Assembly: GCA_018907035.1 (NCBI GenBank)
Contig: JACCIC010000035.1
Coordinates: 2,350,001-2,414,000 of the forward strand
Reading direction: 5' to 3'
DNA: 64,000 bases
DNA from: Sycobia sp. Sy_11
Lineage: Eukaryota; Arthropoda; Insecta; Hymenoptera; Epichrysomallidae
Under the pieces are notes generated by a model that searched no databases, was not told where the DNA came from, and saw nothing but the letters and a program-made list of their open reading frames with translations. Numbering within the stretch: the first letter of the stretch is position 1; every line of letters begins with the position of its first letter. The position numbers and the translations under genes are program-made. This document shows positions 1 to 13,171 of the stretch, piece by piece.

Positions 1-163
1 CATCAGTGTATAAGATAAATAAAAGAAGGAAAGAGCAGCGCGGCGGAAGCGCACGTATAGTCCATCAAAAGCCGCTGCGACGGCGCTTCCTGTCCTTTTT
101 TGTCGTAAGGCCCGCGGGCGCAGCCGCGCCCGCACCCGTCCTTTATGCGTATATTTCTATATC

Positions 164-187
164 CACACACACACACACACACACACA
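164..187. repeat. (CA)n microsatellite
   Basis: Uninterrupted CA dinucleotides for about 24 bases, followed by an ATGTATGCG stretch. No associated gene. Confidence 0.9.
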
Positions 188-384
188 TGTATGCGTTGCG
201 CAATACACTACGCGTCGTCGCCCGACGCGAGCACATCGCAGCGGTGCACTTTTATCGCCCCCCGGGGAGGGTGGGGGGGGCGGGGGGCCAATACGACGCG
301 CGCGTTCGTGCTCGGCCGCGGTTTCGACGTCGATGCCCTCCCGATACTAACTGATATCCGAGGGGCCGCGCTTCCACTGTACAG

Positions 385-523
385 TCGCCGGCAGCCCAAG
401 GCCAATCGCTGTGCGGGGGCACCTCGTAACGAGGATCCCGAGGACGATCCATTGAATATGGTTAATATGATTTCAAGTGTGATCAGAGAGTCTGAGCCGC
501 GTGTCACTTTAAATTATTGTTAA
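385..523 (+). CDS. possible orphan 3'-terminal coding exon
   Basis: A pyrimidine-containing acceptor-like sequence (cttccactgtacag) is followed by an open frame of 46 codons ending in TAA at 521-523. The peptide has ordinary composition rather than microsatellite-like composition: basic at first, then an acidic NEDPEDDP stretch, then a hydrophobic/charged tail ending in VTLNYC. The sequence turns AT-rich like a 3' UTR immediately after the stop. I do not recognise the peptide. No upstream exon was identified. It could equally be chance, since CpG-rich DNA gives open frames easily. Confidence 0.15.
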
Positions 524-1325
524 TCGTGTATCGTTCATTTGGCACTGGCATAGAGTATTAATACTTTGCAATTAATTATATTGAAAAATAGGAAATACAT
601 CGTGATAATACATTATTTCTTCAATTAAATATTTAAATATTATGGAGTATTAACGGTTTAATATAATCATGGCAAATTTGACTTAATGTCTTTGCAATTT
701 ACTCACTGTAGAGTCCGAGATTTAAGCTAATGTACCAAAGAATAAAAAAAAATATCCTTTTTATTAAATTAAACCATGATTATATAGGATTAGGTACTTA
801 TGGTATATTGGGCAATAAGCGAATTAAATACATCATAAATATATGTGAATCGGTTCTCTTCGGATGGAAAAAACAACTAGAAATATTATATAAACGTAAA
901 GTAGCAAGCCAAAGAAATTTCGGTGTTTTTTTTTTCTAATAATAAAATATCCCGAATGAAGAATTGCGGATTACTATACTATTTCTTATAGTGTATTAGA
1001 ATAAATAGAGTTAATTAACAGGAGACATGTAAAATAGAGATGTGTTGATTTTTTTATCATATTTCAGTGATAAAATCAAACTAGAAAAGGCACTTATAAC
1101 AATAATAATAACAACAATAATAAAACTTATAAACGCAAAAAGATACAGTCAATAATTGGATGATTTTCAAATCTGCGTGATAAATTGTAGATGCTCCCTA
1201 TGCAGAAGCGAGCTGCCACCACGCACAGACGCTGTGACTCGCAATGATATCCTGCGTTTCCACGCGAAAATATATCGATGTCAAAGAATTTGCGCGAAGA
1301 AGCTGCTACACACACGCGCGCGAGC

Positions 1326-1328
<3 letters not shown>

Positions 1329-1377
<49 letters not shown>
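1329..1377. repeat. (TA)n microsatellite
   Basis: About 49 bases of uninterrupted TA, directly preceded by a CACACACGCGCGCG alternating purine-pyrimidine run. The whole segment is potentially Z-DNA or cruciform forming. Confidence 0.95.
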
Positions 1378-1382
<5 letters not shown>

Positions 1383-2083
1383 GCCAAGATAAATCATCCA
1401 TCTTAAGATTTATAGCTTTATAAACCAAAAAAAAGAATGAGATTTATATCTATGCAATAATATTAGTATGTTTGTGCACGCGCGCGTGTGTGTGTGTGTA
1501 GCGTGTGTAAAAAAATGCCCTGGATGATGATTGCGTTTGAACATCTTAAATGCCACACGAGGCCATTCGGCTCGACGGGACATGGGAAAACAGAATACCG
1601 CGCACGCATATGAATAAAGAAAGCAATGCTACGCATACGAATACCATAGTAAAAAGTTTAAGTATTGCCGAGGCCTTTTTTGTGATTAGGGGGCATTTAT
1701 ATGTAAACGCGAGACGGGACTTACCCCGTCCGAGCTCCGAACGTATTTAATACACTGTAAGTTCGAAAATTTTCCTTTCCCCACACGGCGATATTAAAAT
1801 TTGAGTCGAGAATTTTTCACTTTACTCCGCGCCCATGCGGGTATCCGCACGTTCTATACGAATATTATTTAAATTTAGCCAAAGCAGGCAATGATTAAAG
1901 AGATGATTAACATTTAGTGCAGGGATTTGCGAGTGGGGCGGGGATGGTGGATAGGACGTGGGCTTAAGCCCAAAAACCCCTTATGTAAATCCGGTCCCGT
2001 ATCCTGCGCGATTTCCTGGAAGCTGGCGAGCGGGGAAAAAAGCTCCTTTGTATTACCAGTGGCGTTTTATCACCGCCCCATAT

Positions 2084-2251
2084 ATATATATATATATATA
2101 TACATACACACACAATATCGCCCGATCTCTTTGTCTCTATAATAGTGAACACGGCCGACGCAATATACTGTACTATATAGTAGTATATTTAATGTTTACT
2201 CGCGGTTGCCGTTACTCGCATATATCGTATATACTATTTACAAGAGAATAT

Positions 2252-2296
<45 letters not shown>

Positions 2297-2363
2297 CAAG
2301 CATCAGCCTCCCCCGCGCAATGTCGCAACCGCCACTGTCGGGAATTCGCGAGAGCTTCGCTTT

Positions 2364-2450
<87 letters not shown>
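2084..2450. repeat. cluster of three (TA)n tracts
   Basis: TA tracts lie at about 2,084-2,102, 2,256-2,291 and 2,372-2,450. The last, at 79 bases, is one of the longest uninterrupted TA runs in the window. Unique CG-rich sequence separates them. Confidence 0.95.
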
Positions 2451-2455
<5 letters not shown>

Positions 2456-2660
2456 CATTAAACAGGAGCAACCAGCTCTGAGGGTCTCTCCCTCTAAATG
2501 GGTCGGCCGTGGGATCGGCGCTGCATATTCATGGGCATCAAGTGGCCGAGGGCGCTTCGCTGCCGGAACGAGCTCCAAAACGCTGCTTGGCGGAGGAAGA
2601 CCTCTCCGGATAATTTCGGGCGCGCGGGCGCGTGCGCCTAAAACCGCAGGCTGTGCATGG

Positions 2661-2662
<2 letters not shown>

Positions 2663-2709
<47 letters not shown>
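2663..2709. repeat. (TA)n microsatellite
   Basis: About 47 bases of TA embedded in GC-rich DNA, followed within 50 bases by a C-rich run. Confidence 0.95.
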
Positions 2710-2711
<2 letters not shown>

Positions 2712-2969
2712 GCATGTCGCTTTAGTCGGGCGAAAAGCCTCTCTGTCTCTGCCCCCCCCGCCCCTCCCGCTCGGCGCCGAGGACCGAGAAGAGCGAGGGA
2801 GGCGAGCTGCGGGGCGAAAATAAAAGTTCCGCGACCTCTCCGTGCGTCGAAGTGGCACTCGCGTGATGCACGTCGACCCGCGGACCGCGCGCTCTCGCAC
2901 GCGCGCGCGTAAACCCTTCAGCGCGCCACGCGCGCCACCATCGACACCGCCACCACCCATTTCTAGTTT

Positions 2970-2981
2970 CGAATTTTTTTG

Positions 2982-3012
<31 letters not shown>

Positions 3013-3085
3013 TTTTTATTTTATTTCTCGATTCGCGCGGCCAGACAGAGGATTTTTTTCACCCCCCCCCCCGCGAAACTCCCAT
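2970..3085. repeat. (TTTTG)n, poly-T and poly-C tracts
   Basis: A TTTTG pentamer array of about six units grades into poly-T, and a run of about ten C follows near 3,062-3,073. Simple sequence only. Confidence 0.85.
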
Positions 3086-5105
3086 TGGCCGGCGCGAATA
3101 GCCGATTTTTCGCGCGGCCATTGTCGAAGAATTAAATTAAAATTCGCGCGAAAGCCGATTAAAATTTGTACGTGCGAAAATATTCGTATATTCGGCTGCA
3201 GATTGCAACGTTGTTAAGAAAAAAGAAAAAAAAAAAGAAAAAAATAATCATAAATAAATAAATCCAAGGGAGGCAAAACGTTCGACGTGTATCATAAAGC
3301 AGGAAAATTAGCCGAGGGGCAAAACGATAATGCGCGAGCTTAAAAGCATTTTTATCTCGCGCGTAATAAGGGATAATTGCGCGGGAGGCGAGGAGGTATA
3401 AAAAAAAGGCCGAGCGAGTGTATTTATCTACATGGAGGAGAAAAAAAGATCCCTCCGTTATTTCGGAGGGATCGGACAAGCGTATTATATATATGTATAT
3501 ATATATAGATAGATACAGACATATAGGGGAAGGCCGAGGACTGTTTAACACAATCGGCGCGTTGAAACATCAAAATCACGTTATTAACGCTGGGAAAAAT
3601 AAAAACACACGCAGATACACAGGCCGCGGGCGCGGGCGCTCAAAACAAACGAAAAATCGCTTCCGGGAGGCCGATGCGCGCTTTTGCGCGAGAGAGCCCG
3701 GGACAAAGACCCGTTTTTCACGCTGGGCTTGATCTTTTTGCGATATTTCAAGCACCTGCGTATTTTGCGCGCGCGCGCGCGCGCTTTCGTATACATGTAT
3801 CGTTTAAACGGCTACTATGACGGTCTCTATATAATTCTTTCTCTTCTTGTTTTTTCTTTCTTTCTTTCTTTTTTTTTTTTTTTTTATTTTAATGAAATTT
3901 CAAAGCGACTATACGTTACCTGCGACCGGGGACAGTTTCCGCATGACGCACCATCGGGACTTCCACTGGAACAAAAAACAAACAGAGAAAATCAAAAAAC
4001 GTTTAGATAGATATTTATATGTCGGAGCATTGGCATAAATTTACAATATGTATATTTATGGATATTTTGTTATTAACATTAATATAACAAAAGATATATA
4101 TGGGTATGTTTGCAATATCGGCGATCCGAGGAAGAAGAGAAAAGAAGCGATATTGCGAAGAATGCACGAGCGCTGGATTAAAAAAAAAAAAAAAAAAAAT
4201 TTGTTTAATTTATAAATACTCAAACATTGTACGTTAACGAGGGATTCTCGGTAATTGCCGCATTAAACACCCGTGGCTCGGCGGTAGCGGACGTCGTGAA
4301 CAAGTGCGAGGCGGCGGCGAATTGAGAAAGGCACCGCGACGACGGAAGTTATGTATAACGGTTCGTGAAAACAGCTCCGTCCGTATACATATATATATAA
4401 TATAAAACAGTATTGTAAATTATTGCAGTGCTAACGATCGAGCGCGCGTATTAAATATCGTACGATAGGCTGAGCCGCAACGTTTAGATAATATAGTAAC
4501 GAGAACGTATTATGTATATACATTTTTCAACGACGCGGTAGACTTCCATATACTCCGCGTTAAGTACATCTTGTATTTTTTTGGATTTCGTCCCCGCTAT
4601 AATATGTATAATTACACATAGAGCGATTCATTTTTTATTTTTTATTATTTTTTTTTTTTTTTTTCATTAAAAATTTTACCAATTTCAATGAGTTGCTGAC
4701 GAATATCCTGCGCGAATATAAAGCAACATTATGATAAAGAACTGTGCAAAAAATATTTGTTAAAGCAAAATAATTAAACGTGTCGCTGTTCATTTTCCAA
4801 GAGCGTTATTAAATCGGCTCACTTTGGAATCGCAGCCGTCGTTAAATGTTTGGAACACGTGCAAGTTTTGCACAACATATATGTATATTTTAAATCCGCA
4901 ATTTCGCACGAATCCGAAGGTAATAAAATAAATATATTACGAAAACTTAATAATTGCCGAATTAATACCTCGTTCGATCGGCGCGATATGTTTGTATATA
5001 TTAAGAGATGTAAAAATTCGCATAAAACTATACATGTGTGTGTGTGTGTGCGCGCGCACGTTTGTGATTGCGTGTTTGTTGAGTAAAAAGTAAACAAGCT
5101 GCTTT

Positions 5106-5108
<3 letters not shown>

Positions 5109-5155
<47 letters not shown>
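5109..5155. repeat. (TA)n microsatellite
   Basis: About 47 bases of TA, flanked by short TG/CG alternating runs near 5,036-5,060. Confidence 0.95.
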
Positions 5156-5158
<3 letters not shown>

Positions 5159-5700
5159 TGTGTGTACCAAAGAACAGGTGCAAGCACTTCCCTGCATAAT
5201 GGATATACGCAATATAAAGAGCGCTTAGTTTCGGCCGGTGCATTAAAAAAGTATTATCCCCGTATATGACATGCATTCATATACACACGCACGCGCACAA
5301 ACATACAGCCATATATATAAAAGATAGAAGCGGCGAAAAGCGTTTACGTCTATAAAAATGTACGGAGTATTTCGGAGCGTGCAAGCACATATACCGGCTA
5401 CATGCACGGCGCATCATTTTCCGGCACTGCAAGCACATTCGTCCGGCTTTTAAGGTGTGTGTATATATATAGATATTACACACACCTTACCGAAAGTTAA
5501 AAGGCTTCCATCGCCAGCTCTTGGATGCTGCAAAGGGAACTGAGCATAGACAGCCGCTCGTGTATTATATGAGTTTCGGTCTATGTCTATATATATAGAG
5601 CAGAGAGCGTCCGACAAAGGCATAACAATCGCGAGACGAGCTCGATATGTTTAAACAATTAACGGAGCGTACGACGCGACCTCACGGACGAGCGATGGTG

Positions 5701-5706
<6 letters not shown>

Positions 5707-5760
<54 letters not shown>

Positions 5761-5854
5761 ATGTAAGTGCAAAGCTACTCTAACGTCGTTAGATCGAGTG
5801 CAATAATAACAAAGGCGACTGGTAGTTAATTAGAGTATATATAACTGTATATCT

Positions 5855-5906
<52 letters not shown>

Positions 5907-6007
5907 GCGACACAGATATTCGCTCTACACACCCTATTACTTACTAACTGACGGCGCGCGCGCATGCTCAGACGGTTTATTTTAGTTTTGCGGCTATTTT
6001 GCCGCGT

Positions 6008-6066
<59 letters not shown>
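5707..6066. repeat. cluster of three (TA)n tracts
   Basis: TA runs at 5,707-5,751, 5,858-5,904 and 6,011-6,066, spaced about 150 bases start to start. The spacer sequences are not obviously alike, so this does not look like a tandem duplication of one unit. Confidence 0.95.
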
Positions 6067-6068
<2 letters not shown>

Positions 6069-6726
6069 ATGTACAGGCGTCCCATCAGTTATATAGGCAG
6101 CGGGGCGTACGTCGCGCGTTATAAATAAATGAGGTTGCTACCCTCATCTCCAGCGCTGAAATACCCTTCGCGCGCCTCTGGATCCTCCCCTTTCTTTACC
6201 TCCTCCCCCCCCCCCACAGCTCTTCCACGCTCGCGCTTCCCTCCTGTATTATTCTCTCTAATAGAGCTAAAGAAGTGGCTTACTCTTATATTGCGTATAT
6301 ATAGAATAACTATACATAATACTCCGGGACTGACTCGTACATTTCATTCTGAATATATTTGCGTTTCAAGATATAATATAATCAACACGCTGGCGATCTC
6401 TCTCTCTCTCTCTCTCTACCTCGATGTAAAATTCTTTATGTCCGCGGGTAATAAGCTGCTACAGCGGCCGCTCTCTATATATAAACACGTATATATATAT
6501 ATATATGAACTGCAGAGCCGCTGCAGCATTTTCTATACGCTTTTGCGAAGTTTAGCCGCTGCCTTTTATTCCTATATATACTATACCTAGCGGGCCCCGG
6601 CCCGTCGCGCCGCGCACTTGATGCAAGACGGATTGCGAGAGAGCGACAGAGAGAGAGAGAGAGAAATTGAAAACGAGAGTATATACAATATGTTATTTAT
6701 AATACGCCTCGACTACGTAGTTAACG

Positions 6727-6754
6727 GCTTTTTCTCTTTTTTTTGTTTCTTTTT

Positions 6755-6786
<32 letters not shown>
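6727..6786. repeat. poly-T tract
   Basis: Near-continuous T run of about 35 bases within a T-rich 60-base segment. No element boundary was recognised around it. Confidence 0.85.
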
Positions 6787-6791
<5 letters not shown>

Positions 6792-8617
6792 CGAGCCCGC
6801 AAACTGCACGCGCGTGCAATACGAGCGAGCGGCAATTTTTTCGTCTCGTTTGTTTTTTCCTTTTGGTTTTTCCTTCTTGGGCTGTTCAACTCACGCCCCC
6901 CCCCCGCCGCCGCCGCCGCCGCCCACCGACGGCCTCTGTATACTGGTTTTAAAGGAAACTGGGACGTATAGAAAACCAAGAAAAATGCGCGAGATACGCT
7001 CGACGGCCGCGCAACCTTTGTATACGGAGGATTAAAGAAGTGATCGAGTGCAAGAGAACCTCCCCCTCCCCTCTTCCCGCTCCATCGCGCAAGAGGGAAA
7101 TCACAAAAATGTTCATATAACGAAATCCCGTCTCACCACCGCACAATAAACTCTCGAGCAACTTTTCCAATGATTTTCCAATGTTCTTTGGTGTGAGTAT
7201 ATATATATATATATAGTTTTTATTTATTTCACGAGACTCTATTGCGACTTCTCTTGCGCCCGTTCCTGTGAGCCGCCCGACTCTCTGTCGCTCTCTCCCC
7301 GCTCAGGAGGAACTCGTCTGTGACGAATTCTGATACGAGAAATATAATAAAACCGCTTATAACGTCTCTTAGCCGCAAACTTGGCGTGCAATTGAAATAA
7401 TTAAGAATAAATCCGGACCGACTGAAAGAATCCCTGTCGTATATAATTCAGTATACTTCGACGCTGCCCAGTCTTTTTAAATATTGAAGGAATTGTGGTA
7501 GTAACTTAACTAACGAGCACAAGATTACTCCGAGTGCGCTCAAAGTGGTATTTCAATAATTCATTTTCTAAATGGACATTTCTAATTTCGTCCCTCAATT
7601 TGGAAGGAGAATAAAATCTCGAGCAAATGAAGTATTTCAATTATACACGTCGCAATTCAAGATGGGCAGATTAGATTGTCAAATGAAATCTTTAAGAAAA
7701 AAATTCAAGAAAACGCTTAAGAATTAGCCTACGTGTAAACGTGTCTGCGCATACGTTCGTGAGAGTTCTTTTCTTTGCTTAAAATTTTTATTCCTCAGCC
7801 CAAATCCGGCGCCTAAATTGCGATCTTTTTCGTACGGCAAAAAAATTCTGCCCTTGCAGCGTGTATCCAATTTAAATGGGGGGGTGGGGTCTCATTTTGT
7901 AGGGAAGAAAGTGCGCGATCTTGAGAATGATTGAGCGACTATATGTGCCTTAAAGCTTTAGACAGGGATCAGTTTCAATGTAACATCGTCAGGGCTACTT
8001 TGCTCCGTCTCCAGCCGATCCGTCACCCGAACGTCGTGACCTTTTCCGTGCCTCGTCGTTTTTTCATTCCTTTTTTTCCTACTTTTTTTATTTTTTATTG
8101 TTATTATTTTTTTTTGTTTTTGTAATTTAATCGTTACATTTTCTGCGTCGTGACTTTCTGACGCATTCGCGTACACGTATCCTAAAAACTTGATTCCCTC
8201 GCCCCATGGAAGTAAATAAACGAAATTCAGAGTGAAGAAAAATAACAGAAAAAAATGCGCTTTAAAAATTCACGAACTCGTAAAGAATTTAAAAGAATTT
8301 CGGTAGCGCAATTTTGAATTAAAAATGCGTAGAAAATTGAAGCGCCGCGGATTTAAAACAAAAGGCTTCGAAATGTCTGAAAACCCTTCGCTGACCATGT
8401 CGGTATAAAGACGAAAAAACATATTATTTAATGAATCAGGATATTTAAAATGAATTTTTCTTTGAAATAAAAATAAATAATAAAATACGATACAGTTATT
8501 TTCATGCAAGCTTTCTCGGCCTCTTGAGTTATTATTTTATTATACATTTTTGATAAAGCATGAATATATATCATATATTATAAAACAAGTAATTATAACG
8601 TCCAATAAGTGATGTAT

Positions 8618-8619
<2 letters not shown>

Positions 8620-8666
<47 letters not shown>
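8620..8666. repeat. (CT)n microsatellite
   Basis: About 47 bases of uninterrupted TC dinucleotides in AT-rich surroundings. Confidence 0.95.
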
Positions 8667-8671
<5 letters not shown>

Positions 8672-9170
8672 GATACACATATGATATTATAAAGCGGATT
8701 TATTGCGTTATAATCAGTCTTTTTCCGATTAAAGGAAAAATGGATAGCGGCGGCTTTTATAAACTGAAATTCTAGATTCCGTGCGTTAAAAACGTAATGA
8801 TGAATGCAGGCTTTTATTTTGGCATTGAGCACTTTATTATTCTATTATGCTATATATAAGCAGTTCAAGGTTTTTTTTTTTAAATTCAATAATATTTTAC
8901 AATACATTGATTGAGTGCAGTTACTCTAACTGATCATTACTATTGACGTTATATCCTAATTTTAAAATACATTGCTTTTTTAGTGTGTACATTTTTTGAG
9001 TTTAATCTTTAAAATCTTATTTTTCTTTTCTTTTTTAAATTAAAATCATCAAGTATATAACGCGGTACGTGGATTTCTTTAAATGCGCGACTGGATAATG
9101 GATAATCTGAATTAGCAGTGTTGGAAATCATACGATGACATTGTTTATCGCGACTGCATATATACATCAG

Positions 9171-9173
<3 letters not shown>

Positions 9174-9237
<64 letters not shown>
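9174..9237. repeat. (TA)n microsatellite
   Basis: About 63 bases of TA. Confidence 0.95.
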
Positions 9238-9242
<5 letters not shown>

Positions 9243-9570
9243 GACATCGTGCACGAGCAGCTCGCTCTTCGAACTAAATATTAAGCGGAGTCTTATGTAC
9301 CGAGTGTGTGTACAGTGCCGGGGCTATATAACATACTCGAGCCACGATTCGAATGCTTACGTGTGCGATAATTAATTCTTTGATTTCATACTCGCATTAG
9401 TATATATATACATTATGTGAAGTATAAACGACAGCGACGTATACTAACCATATGCCATATTTTCGCACCCGCTCTCTCCCTCTTTTTCTATTATTACCAG
9501 TGTTAGCATAACAATCGAACTCCCTCGATATATTTATGCGCAAATTATGAGTCAGTTTATTACGCGCGCG

Positions 9571-9571
<1 letters not shown>

Positions 9572-9615
<44 letters not shown>
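9572..9615. repeat. (TG)n microsatellite
   Basis: About 44 bases of TG preceded by a CGCGCGCG run. Together they form a long alternating purine-pyrimidine segment. Confidence 0.95.
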
Positions 9616-9618
<3 letters not shown>

Positions 9619-9877
9619 AGTGTGTCTATGTTTTAGACTACCGATGGACTTTGCATGCCGCGATACAAACGAGCGTCGTAGATGTATATTTTTGCAATAC
9701 CCCAACAATTCAAAGGCGGAGAGCTCTTTGTATACGTGCAGGAAAAATCGGCCGCAGAGATGCGGTTTCCGAGCGCTCTGCGCAAAAGAGTCGTGAGCGC
9801 GATTGTCACGTCAAAGTCAAGATAATTTCAAGTGTTTTGCCAAGTACAAAACGTACCGAGTTTTATCAGGAGCTCAA

Positions 9878-9997
9878 GTATGTATGTATGTATGTATGTA
9901 TGTATGTATGTATGTATGTATGTATGTATGTATGTATGTATGTATGTATGTATGTATGTATGTATGTATGTATGTATGTATATATATATATATATAA
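9878..9997. repeat. (GTAT)n tetranucleotide array with (TA)n tail
   Basis: About 25 uninterrupted copies of a 4-base unit (TATG register) occupy 9,878-9,980 and pass directly into a short (TA)n. Such purity suggests recent expansion. Confidence 0.95.
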
Positions 9998-10517
9998 GAT
10001 AGCGGAGAGTGCTGCGGGCAAGAACGAATTAAATTGAATCGAACTTTTGTATATACATATATATACGTTTATTTATGGAGGAAAAATTTTTTTATGCTTA
10101 CAGCGCGTTTCATCAAACGCGTGTTTCACACACACACACACAAATATACGAGTTAAATGAATTTATCGCGTGCAACGTCACTATATATGAAATTGATGGT
10201 TGTGCACCCGCCCGCTCCCCTTCCTTTTTCCCCGGACACAGACTACACACGACCAAGTCATTAATCTTGGTATCGAGGCGCGGATTAGGAGCACGAAAAT
10301 CAAGCAGCTCCTTTTTCTATACGCGTACATATACGTATATAGATCCAGAAATCGTCGACGACGTGATTTCGAAAGAAGCGGCGGGCGGGCGTATCCGCCG
10401 AATATTGGATCTGTAATCAGAGCGGCCGCGGCCCATCGGATCTCTTCTTCAAACAGAGCTCACCCCCTCGCGCTCCTGTGTGAAAATCAGCTTGTGTGCA
10501 CGCGCGCGACAGAGCAA

Positions 10518-10518
<1 letters not shown>

Positions 10519-10577
<59 letters not shown>
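10519..10577. repeat. (TA)n microsatellite
   Basis: About 58 bases of TA following a CGCGCGCG motif. Confidence 0.95.
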
Positions 10578-10582
<5 letters not shown>

Positions 10583-11076
10583 CCCATATTGACGTAAAAA
10601 ATTACCCTGTGTACGCGAGAGCGTAATCAACTCCCCCCAACGACACGCGCCAGGTGAGAATGCGCGCGCGCGAAATACAAAAAAGGGGGGAGAAAAAGCA
10701 ATGGCTAAATTAGATCTGTAGATTGAGCCTTTTATACATATACACATATATATATGTATATAAAAGTGACGGGCGGTGCGTTACCGAGTACGAAGAGTCG
10801 ATTGTGCATGCATACGCGTACGCGCGGCAAGCGAGGGACGAGCGCTGGCGTTTATATGTGATATCACGCCGTTCGAGGCAATAAACAAATGGTCGCGCCA
10901 CGGCTTTATTTATCTCGCGCGCGCGCGCGCGAACGCACGACGGAGAAGGAGGAGATATTGGGCCAATTAAACGCACGTAACAGATTGAGTGCAGAGACAG
11001 CAGAGGTGGCGAGAAACGATATGAAAGAAGGAGAGCCGATGTGCTTTGTACGTACTACACGCACATACGACGCATA

Positions 11077-11082
<6 letters not shown>

Positions 11083-11133
<51 letters not shown>
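11083..11133. repeat. (TA)n microsatellite
   Basis: About 51 bases of TA. Confidence 0.95.
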
Positions 11134-11136
<3 letters not shown>

Positions 11137-11308
11137 ACGCGCAGGAAAAGCGAGATCGAGAGAATAATAGAAAAAGGACTGCGTCGCTGTCGGCGTCGGC
11201 AGCGGCGGCCGCTTGCGTGTACGCGCGCGTGAAAAGGCGATATCGGCCAATTCATTTCACCCCTCGCGGAGGCTCGTGTGTGCGGAGGCCGCGGAGCGTG
11301 TGCGGCTA

Positions 11309-11309
<1 letters not shown>

Positions 11310-11344
<35 letters not shown>

Positions 11345-11352
11345 CTCTCTCC
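11310..11352. repeat. (CT)n microsatellite
   Basis: Two CT runs separated by a single interruption, in a pyrimidine-rich strand that continues to about 11,405. Confidence 0.9.
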
Positions 11353-11610
11353 CAGTGTCTCCCTCGCTCTCCCTTTCTCTATATATCCATCCCTCCCTCT
11401 CTTATGCTTTCGCGCTTGCTCGTCGGTGCGCGCGGCGTGGCGCAGCGCGTCGCCTTTCCCCCCTTTGTAAAGAGAGACATTAATCGTTAATCGCGCTTCG
11501 TTTGATAGGGGGGAGGGGGAGGGTCGGGGCTCTCTCCCCGCATTTCTATCATATAACTATACATTCGCATTCGTACATATATACATGCATACATACATGC
11601 AGACATACAG

Positions 11611-11613
<3 letters not shown>

Positions 11614-11658
<45 letters not shown>
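11614..11658. repeat. (CA)n microsatellite
   Basis: About 45 bases of CA, flanked on the left by imperfect ACATACATGC tetramers and on the right by (TA)n and (TATG)n. Confidence 0.95.
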
Positions 11659-11667
<9 letters not shown>

Positions 11668-11888
11668 GTATGTATGTATACACAATATATCGATGCCGTT
11701 ACATAATATAGCACTGTTCTCCGAGTGACGGGGCGACCCAGCCTCCTCTACCTCCTCCCCAAAGACCCCCTCCCGCGTACGGGAGGGCACCGGTGTCGAT
11801 CGCTCGTCCATTCTTTTTCTAAGTATGCATCTATATACACATACTTGTTCCTTCTTTTAGCCGACCAGCTGCCTATATATCCTATATA

Positions 11889-11894
<6 letters not shown>

Positions 11895-11967
<73 letters not shown>

Positions 11968-12069
11968 GAACATACATACATAAATACGTACACCTCGCAA
12001 TGTGCGCTCAGCTATCCGACCGGTGCGCGCGCGCGACAAAGCGACCGCACGCGCATTTACGCGTGTGTG

Positions 12070-12135
<66 letters not shown>
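11895..12135. repeat. (TA)n tract then (CT)n tract
   Basis: A TA run of about 70 bases (11,895-11,964) and a CT run of about 62 bases (12,074-12,135) are separated by 110 bases of CpG-rich sequence. Confidence 0.95.
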
Positions 12136-12139
<4 letters not shown>

Positions 12140-12584
12140 CCATTTCTTTACGAAATTAGAGATAGAGCTGAACGTGGAAGGGGACTAGTAGAGTAGCAGT
12201 AGACAAGAGAGAGAATTCAATTGAAGCACGCAGAAAAGTATGGAAGTCCTGCTTTTGCTCCCTCTTTTTATACAATATCACCTTCTGTACTCTCTATAGG
12301 CGTTTATTATATATATATATATATATAAACTATTCGCAAATACCTCACTGCTGCACTGTCATTGCCGCATAGGCACGCGCTTGCAGCATTCTTTATATAA
12401 AACGAGAGGCAGATTTAGATGAAGTCTGGTGTTGCACGTGTGCATGTATATATCAAAATGTATGTATATATGTAAGAAAACAAGCTCGCTGACACGCGCG
12501 CTATCCGTCCACTCGCTTTGACTCTGACATCCTTCGAGCCGTGCGTGCAGTCTTGGGTAAATAAAAGAGAGACCGCGATATATG

Positions 12585-12587
<3 letters not shown>

Positions 12588-12635
<48 letters not shown>

Positions 12636-12688
12636 TTGCGCCTTATTCTCTTGGAGCGGAGTTAACTCTCGCCGCGTGCAAATGTATA

Positions 12689-12735
<47 letters not shown>
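12588..12735. repeat. pair of (TA)n tracts
   Basis: TA runs at about 12,588-12,632 and 12,691-12,735 separated by about 60 bases of mixed sequence. Confidence 0.95.
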
Positions 12736-12736
<1 letters not shown>

Positions 12737-13171
12737 TATTTCTGCACACCTGGAAAGTGCGCATACCTTTCGCTATACGCAAACCAGGCCAACGTATAGT
12801 TGGCGCTCTATTTGCACACGCTTGCACGCGCATTTTTGTTGTTTTTCTACCGAAAGCGAGAACACGGCCCGCGCGCGCATTCGCGCATTGCCGCTACTTA
12901 TACTGTAAGTAACGTATATATATATATATGCAAAACTCGTGCATCGCCGCACTTTCGGAGCGAGTACGACCCGTCCCCGGGACACCTTTTCCCCAATATT
13001 TTCCGTCCGTATGCGCCCGGGAACGCCGCGGCGCCTCAACTATCCCGGACCCCGCGCGCTGCCGCGCGACGACGAGCTCGGGGGGGGGGGGAGGGAGGTA
13101 GCTTTGAAAAATTTTCACGCTTATTTACACATATAATTACGGGACTGTGTACACAGCCGCGCGCTACTCAC

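Larger units (their letters stand above)
1..13171. other. CpG-rich noncoding block, probably DOK7-like intron 1
   Basis: No conserved protein is recognisable on either strand in this stretch except a weak exon candidate near 385-523. Open frames here consist of translated microsatellites. The sequence is unusually GC- and CpG-rich for this window in places (roughly 1-450, 2,450-3,150, 10,200-14,000) and is broken by many long simple repeats, listed separately. Because a DOK7-like first coding exon lies on the minus strand at 13,172-13,228 with a good splice donor, and no second exon encoding the expected PH-domain continuation was found to its left, I infer that most of this block is first-intron sequence of that gene. 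This is inference; transcript data would settle it. Confidence 0.45.

Noticed and set aside
1927..2461. Long plus-strand open frames with Tyr-Ile repeats
   Set aside because: They are translations of (TA)n tracts, open in several frames and both strands, with no domain.
9878..9980. Tandem array considered as CRISPR or satellite
   Set aside because: A 4-base unit without spacers; a simple tetranucleotide microsatellite in a eukaryotic genome.
9576..10037. Open frame with Met-Tyr-Val-Cys repeats
   Set aside because: Pure translation of (TG)n and (TATG)n arrays.
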